Part shown: piece by piece, positions 60,023-64,000 of the stretch | Layout: every line of letters starts with the position of its first letter | Position numbering within the stretch: the first letter of the stretch is position 1 | NCBI RefSeq assembly: GCF_900169075.1 | Contig: NZ_LT827015.1 | Location: forward strand, 2,992,158-3,056,157 | Length of the DNA stretch: 64,000 nt | Origin: Chryseobacterium phocaeense | GTDB lineage: Bacteria > Bacteroidota > Bacteroidia > Flavobacteriales > Weeksellaceae | Reading direction: 5' to 3' | Notes under the pieces: model-generated | What the model was told of the DNA's origin: nothing | Databases searched by the model: none | The model's input: only the letters and a program-made list of their open reading frames with translations | Made by a program: the position numbers and the translations under genes

Positions 60023-60041
60023 GTTTTAAAATCAAACCAAT

Positions 60042-61241
60042 ATGATCAGTACATTACAAGAAAACACAGCCATTATCCTGCCGGAAAACGGTCTGGAACA
60101 AAAACTTAAACAGGCTGAAAAAGAGAACAGAAAATTAATTGTCAAGCTGGGTTTTGACCCTACCGCTCCGGATCTTCATCTGGGACATGCTGTAGTGCTT
60201 AAAAAGCTAAAACAGTTTCAGGAACTGGGACACCAGGTTGTGATTGTTGTAGGAAGTTTTACGGCAAGAATCGGGGATCCTACAGGGAAAAACAAAGCCC
60301 GGAAACCTCTAAGTGCAAAAGACGTGGAGCTTAATGCAAGGACGTATATTAACCAGCTTTCAAAAATACTTGACATGGAAAAAACAAGAATCGTTTTCAA
60401 CTCGGAATGGCTGGATGCCATGAGCTTTCCGGAGATTATCCAATTGATGTCCAAAGTAACGGTAGCCCAGCTGATGCACCGGAATGATTTTAATAAAAGG
60501 TTTACAGAAAATACCCCGATTGCGATGCACGAGCTTGTATACCCAATCCTACAGGGTTTTGATTCCGTACAGATTGAATGTGATATCGAAATGGGTGGAA
60601 CAGACCAGCTTTTCAACTGTACCATGGGAAGACAGCTGCAGGAAGTTCATCAGATGCCTGCTCAGACTGTCATCTGCATGCCGCTCCTGAAAGGTCTTGA
60701 CGGTAAAGAGAAAATGAGCAAATCCCTGAATAATACTATCGGCCTTACGGATGAACCGAATGAGATGTTTGGAAAAACCATGTCGATTCCGGATAGCCTT
60801 ATTGATGAGTTTATTGAGCTTGCCGCTGATTTTTCTGCCGGAGAAAAGAAAAATTTACAACTAAAACTGGAAGGTGGTGAAAATCCGATGAACATCAAAA
60901 AACTGATCGCTAAAAACATTATTGCCCAATACCATGATCAGGAAGCCGCAGATCTGGCAGAGGAATTTTTCAGCAACCAGTTTCAGAATAAAAATTCTGA
61001 AGAGAAAGTCTATGAGGCTGTTTCTTTAGCCTCATTTCAATTACAGGAAAACAGAATGAAAGCGGTGGAACTGTGCAGCCGGCTTAAAAGTGACCTCAGC
61101 AAATCGGCGGTCCGCAGACTGATCCATGGCGGAGGTATTCAGATTAATCATCTGAAAATAACGGATCCTGATCAGGAAATAGAACTGCTGGCACAGACAA
61201 AGATCAGAATCGGAAGAAGGGATTTTTTTGAACTGCTCTAA
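60042..61241 (+). CDS. tyrS: tyrosyl-tRNA synthetase
   Basis: A 399-residue class Ic enzyme that charges tRNA-Tyr. HIGH is HLGH (residues 46-49) in KLGFDPTAPDLHLGHA, the second signature is KMSKS at about 224-228 (KEKMSKSLNNTIGL), and the C-terminus carries an S4 RNA-binding domain (SKSAVRRLIHGGGIQIN). The sequence is the long bacterial TyrRS type (TyrZ-like). Expression is probably controlled by the attenuator upstream. Confidence 0.97.
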   Translation: MISTLQENTAIILPENGLEQKLKQAEKENRKLIVKLGFDPTAPDLHLGHAVVLKKLKQFQELGHQVVIVVGSFTARIGDPTGKNKARKPLSAKDVELNARTYINQLSKILDMEKTRIVFNSEWLDAMSFPEIIQLMSKVTVAQLMHRNDFNKRFTENTPIAMHELVYPILQGFDSVQIECDIEMGGTDQLFNCTMGRQLQEVHQMPAQTVICMPLLKGLDGKEKMSKSLNNTIGLTDEPNEMFGKTMSIPDSLIDEFIELAADFSAGEKKNLQLKLEGGENPMNIKKLIAKNIIAQYHDQEAADLAEEFFSNQFQNKNSEEKVYEAVSLASFQLQENRMKAVELCSRLKSDLSKSAVRRLIHGGGIQINHLKITDPDQEIELLAQTKIRIGRRDFFELL

Positions 61242-61315
61242 GTAGAGGTGTTTTTAATATATTTGTTTTGCTAACAAACGTATTGACTACGAGAAATATA
61301 AAATTTGATTAAACA

Positions 61316-61837
61316 ATGAGCTATTTTATGGTTGACATTGAATCCGATGGTCCTATTCCCGGAGATTTTTCGATGATCTGCTTCGGGGCAGTCCTTGTGA
61401 ATGAAGAACTGAATACCACGTTTTACGGAAAGCTGAAACCCATCTCAGAAAAATTTAATCCTGATGCGTTGGCCGTATCTGGCTTCAGCAGGGAAGAAAC
61501 CATGGGTTTTGATGATCCGGAAGAAGTGATGCTGGCTTTTGAAACATGGATTAAGGAGAACTCTTCGGGAAGGCCTATTTTCATCAGTGACAATAATGGT
61601 TTCGACTGGATGTTTATCTGCTGGTATTTTCATCATTTTATAGAAAGAAATCCTTTCGGGTATTCATCCAGAAGGCTTTCGGACCTGTACTGCGGCCTGG
61701 AAAAAGATACTTTCGCGCAATGGAAACACCTCCGGAACACGGAACATACCCATCATCCCGTAGACGATGCCAGAGGAAATGCTGAAGTTCTTTTACATAT
61801 GAAAAAGGAAATGGGTCTGAAAATTGGATTGAAATAA
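61316..61837 (+). CDS. DEDDh 3'-5' exonuclease
   Basis: A 173-residue RNase T/DnaQ-like nuclease. The acidic residues are visible: DIESDGP (residues 7-9), SDNNGFDW in the middle, and HHPVDDARGNAEVL near the C-terminus (His-x4-Asp). It degrades single-stranded RNA or DNA from the 3' end using two metal ions. Substrate not assignable. Confidence 0.85.
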   Translation: MSYFMVDIESDGPIPGDFSMICFGAVLVNEELNTTFYGKLKPISEKFNPDALAVSGFSREETMGFDDPEEVMLAFETWIKENSSGRPIFISDNNGFDWMFICWYFHHFIERNPFGYSSRRLSDLYCGLEKDTFAQWKHLRNTEHTHHPVDDARGNAEVLLHMKKEMGLKIGLK

Positions 61838-61846
61838 TTTAAATAG

Positions 61847-61882
61847 CGGGAAGCTGGAAGGGAGAAGCCGGAAGTTGCTAGT
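61847..61882. repeat. GGAAGCTGGAAG intergenic word
   Basis: AGCGGGAAGCTGGAAGG and GAGAAGCCGGAAGTTGC repeat the word found at 43678 and, inverted, near 43810. Non-coding. Confidence 0.6.
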
Positions 61883-61991
61883 AGTCAATGATAGTAACCA
61901 ATATCTTTAAATTTGTAGTACAACAACAGTCTTACACCGAACTCCTGTTAAATTAATTACTGATCATTCCATTGAATCTTACAAACAACCT

Positions 61992-62423
61992 ATGAATACC
62001 ACCGTAACATTCAGAAAAGCCACAGAAAACGACCTTGATTACCTTCTCGATTTAAGGATAAAAACCATGAATCCGCATTATGCCGATTCCAATCTTCCGA
62101 CGGACCGGGAAACCACTCTCCAAAGAGTTCTCTATCAGTTTGATAAAGCCCATATCATCCTTTTAAACAATGAGCCTGCTGGATTATTAAAGATCAGCAA
62201 AACTGATGATAAAACAGAGGTTCTTCAGCTTCAGATAGATCCCGACCAGCAGGAAAAAGGGCTCGGAAAAATGATTTTAACCGATATCCTGAAGGAAGCC
62301 TCTGCTGAAGAGAAAACAGTAAGCTTAAGCGTCTTAAAAACCAATAAAGCTCAACATCTGTATACCAGTTTAGGTTTTAAAACTGTGGATGAGGATGAGT
62401 ATTCTTTTTTTATGGAATATTGA
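61992..62423 (+). CDS. GNAT N-acetyltransferase (143 aa)
   Basis: A 143-residue single-domain acetyltransferase: FRKATENDLDYLLDLRIKTM at the start, VLQLQIDPDQQEKGLGKMIL as the acetyl-CoA loop (Q-x2-G-LG), and LSVLKTNKAQHLYTSLGFK at the end. Substrate unknown. It has its own upstream region and stands alone. Confidence 0.88.
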   Translation: MNTTVTFRKATENDLDYLLDLRIKTMNPHYADSNLPTDRETTLQRVLYQFDKAHIILLNNEPAGLLKISKTDDKTEVLQLQIDPDQQEKGLGKMILTDILKEASAEEKTVSLSVLKTNKAQHLYTSLGFKTVDEDEYSFFMEY

Positions 62424-62785
62424 GGAGCTTCGAGAGCCCCCGTCACCTATTTTTTTTAACCAGAAGAGTCCCAAAAGTTTTTTACACTTAAGCTAAAAAA
62501 TCAAAGATTTTTATCCATCATCCTAAAAATCTGCACGATCTGTTTGATCTGCGAGAGATAAAAAAATCGAAACATTAAGATTAGTTTAAGCTTTTAAGAA
62601 TATTAAGTTTAAGCTTCGCTTTAAGAAGTATAGCTTAAAAATTTTTAGATTTTCCTTTATTATTCTTATTTATGGTTGAGGAACAGCTTAGATTCTTCAT
62701 TGATTTTACATGTTTCAAAATATACATAATCATCTGAGAAAATCTGAGAAATCCGTAGGAAATAAAAAAACAAGAGACTTCGGGA
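62424..62785. repeat. Intergenic region with short repeated words
   Basis: No gene is seen. Words include AATCTGCACGATCTG and TTTGATCTGCGAG (reverse of the family at 17640), and a palindromic TTTAAGCTT cluster (TTTAAGCTTTTAAG, TTTAAGCTTCGCTTTAAG) at about 62585-62635. A 90-codon minus-strand frame here overlaps the kinase end and has no features of a gene. Confidence 0.5.
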
Positions 62786-64000
62786 TTACTGATTCGCCAG
62801 CGTAACAAATATGAATCTTCCGCCTTCTTCAGCAGAAAGCAGGATCTTTTTTCCATCTGTAAGCTCAACCATTGATCCGGGCGGAATTTCTTTCTGTTCG
62901 GTGACATCCTTCATGCTGGTCAGGCTCTGATTCACAAACACCCATTTTTCCTGGTGAAAAGTAAAATATCCTACTGGCATTTTATCCTGCATGGTCAGGT
63001 TTTCGTTTCTGATCACCTTTCGGGAAACATGCCATTTGAATAAATACTGATTGTTATACACCATCAGCCTGTGGTTTTCAGGTTTCCATACGTCATCATC
63101 AAATTTATAATACAAATCCAGCACGGGAAGTGTTCCTTTATGTGAAGTGCCGCAGAACGGGCATTTGGGGTGGCTGGTGTTATCAAATACATACCATTTT
63201 TCCGTACATTCCGGATTGTGACAGGGTTGTACAAGATCGGCGGTTTTCAGTAATGCGGTTTCCCATTCATTGGCCGTGGGACGGCGGATGGGATCGTGAA
63301 GCCCTTCTACAAAAGCTTTTTTAAAAAGTTCAGTAAGATAAGGGCCTGCTGCCGTGTATGGAATCTTTTGAGGATCGCCCCAGAAAGCATCCCATTTCCT
63401 AAGATGATCTGCCCTCACCTGGTTGCTCGGATCTGTGGAATGTTCCACAAACAGGGCTTTTTCGCCCATAGAAATCACTTCGTCTTTTTCAGAATCCAGG
63501 TCCCAGATCTTTCCGCCCCTCAGCGGATGCCTTCTGAAGAGGTACATATACACCAGTACGGCCAGTGCATGAAGATCAGTCTTCTGGTTGGGCAGCTGTC
63601 TTCCGGGATCCTGCATGCTCAGATGCTTGGTCTTTAAAACCTCCGGGGCAATAAAATCTGCGGTACCGATCACTTCCGGCGGGAATAATTTCGGAACTAC
63701 CAATCCGTCTATATCAATGATGCAGGCGGATTTTGTAACAGGATCTATCAGAATATTGTTGTAGGAAAGATCCGAGTGTGCCAGTCCCATCTGATGAAGC
63801 TTCTTCACGCCTCTGCTGATGTTAATCGTGATCTGGAAATAGCTTAGCCAGTCCCCAAGCTCGGAATGATCCAGTCTTAGAGGATATTGCTGATGCCTGA
63901 ACATCGGGGCGGTAAACCATTTTCCTACTTTATCCTCGCCTTTGATATTATCTGACCCGATATAGCCTTTCGCAAAGAAGAATTTATCATGATAAACAGG
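62786..64000 (-). CDS. Ser/Thr protein kinase with zinc ribbon (partial)
   Basis: The frame is open to the right edge, so the N-terminus lies outside; 404 codons are visible. The kinase core has HSDLSYNNILID (catalytic loop, His-x-Asp...Asn), IIDIDGL in place of DFG, and IGTADFIAPEVL (APE motif). A C-terminal zinc ribbon follows (CHNPEC, CPFCG), then a beta-rich end. This kinase-plus-zinc-ribbon design is found in TerY-phosphorylation triads with a vWA protein and a PP2C phosphatase; whether these lie next door cannot be seen. Confidence 0.85.
   Translation of the reverse strand, partial: PVYHDKFFFAKGYIGSDNIKGEDKVGKWFTAPMFRHQQYPLRLDHSELGDWLSYFQITINISRGVKKLHQMGLAHSDLSYNNILIDPVTKSACIIDIDGLVVPKLFPPEVIGTADFIAPEVLKTKHLSMQDPGRQLPNQKTDLHALAVLVYMYLFRRHPLRGGKIWDLDSEKDEVISMGEKALFVEHSTDPSNQVRADHLRKWDAFWGDPQKIPYTAAGPYLTELFKKAFVEGLHDPIRRPTANEWETALLKTADLVQPCHNPECTEKWYVFDNTSHPKCPFCGTSHKGTLPVLDLYYKFDDDVWKPENHRLMVYNNQYLFKWHVSRKVIRNENLTMQDKMPVGYFTFHQEKWVFVNQSLTSMKDVTEQKEIPPGSMVELTDGKKILLSAEEGGRFIFVTLANQ

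Noticed and set aside
62635..62907. 90-codon minus-strand frame
   Set aside because: It overlaps the C-terminal coding region of the kinase and extends into repeat DNA; no features of a gene.

Overview
The window looks like a chromosomal segment of a Flavobacteriia (Bacteroidota) genome, most likely Chryseobacterium or a close Weeksellaceae relative; the genus is inferred. The evidence is low GC, recurrent Bacteroidota -7 promoter elements of the form TAnnTTTG, type IX secretion C-terminal domains, a GLPGLI-family protein, a double-glycine leader peptide typical of the group, and housekeeping genes of flavobacterial type. No rRNA, tRNA, CRISPR array, phage or insertion sequence was recognised. 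The only structured RNA gene found is rnpB.

Layout. 1-4.8 kb: valS with two small co-transcribed genes (minus strand), a DUF1573 protein and a PPK2-type polyphosphate kinase. 4.9-14.0 kb: the most unusual part, one 18-gene plus-strand array. Seven copies of an almost invariant 123-125 aa lipoprotein (called L) each precede one to three divergent secreted proteins (called S; two subfamilies, A and B). It has one good promoter at the front, one internal hairpin terminator and one strong end terminator. 14.1-25.6 kb: rnpB, an ECF sigma factor with an overlapping membrane partner, an acyl-CoA synthetase, rpoN, asnS, two envelope proteins divergent from an HTH regulator, rimM-rpsP and a P-loop kinase. 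25.4-29.6 kb: a tandem segmental duplication that produced two T9SS-exported C-type lectins, while the other duplicated genes decayed.

29.6-45 kb: a Gre-like factor, an SRPBCC protein, a GH29 fucosidase, an M3 peptidase, several small unknown genes, DUF2130, a GNAT, a lactonase and two serine hydrolases. 45-58.9 kb: a TetR-regulated MFS exporter with visible operators, a lipoprotein VOC protein, a T9SS M64 peptidase, an outer-membrane beta-barrel protein, a GLPGLI protein beside a bacteriocin-like peptide, a second TetR system with a palindromic divergent operator, a GNAT gene with an in-frame stop, and an AraC regulator. 58.9-64 kb: a quinone-reductase-like flavoprotein, a small membrane protein, a candidate tyrosine attenuator in front of tyrS, a DEDDh exonuclease, a GNAT, and a zinc-ribbon Ser/Thr kinase that runs off the right edge.

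The two strongest novelty candidates are the lipoprotein/secreted-protein array (4957-14011) and the leader-peptide attenuator upstream of tyrS (59837-60022). Intergenic regions repeatedly carry short-period words and inverted repeats that differ from locus to locus.
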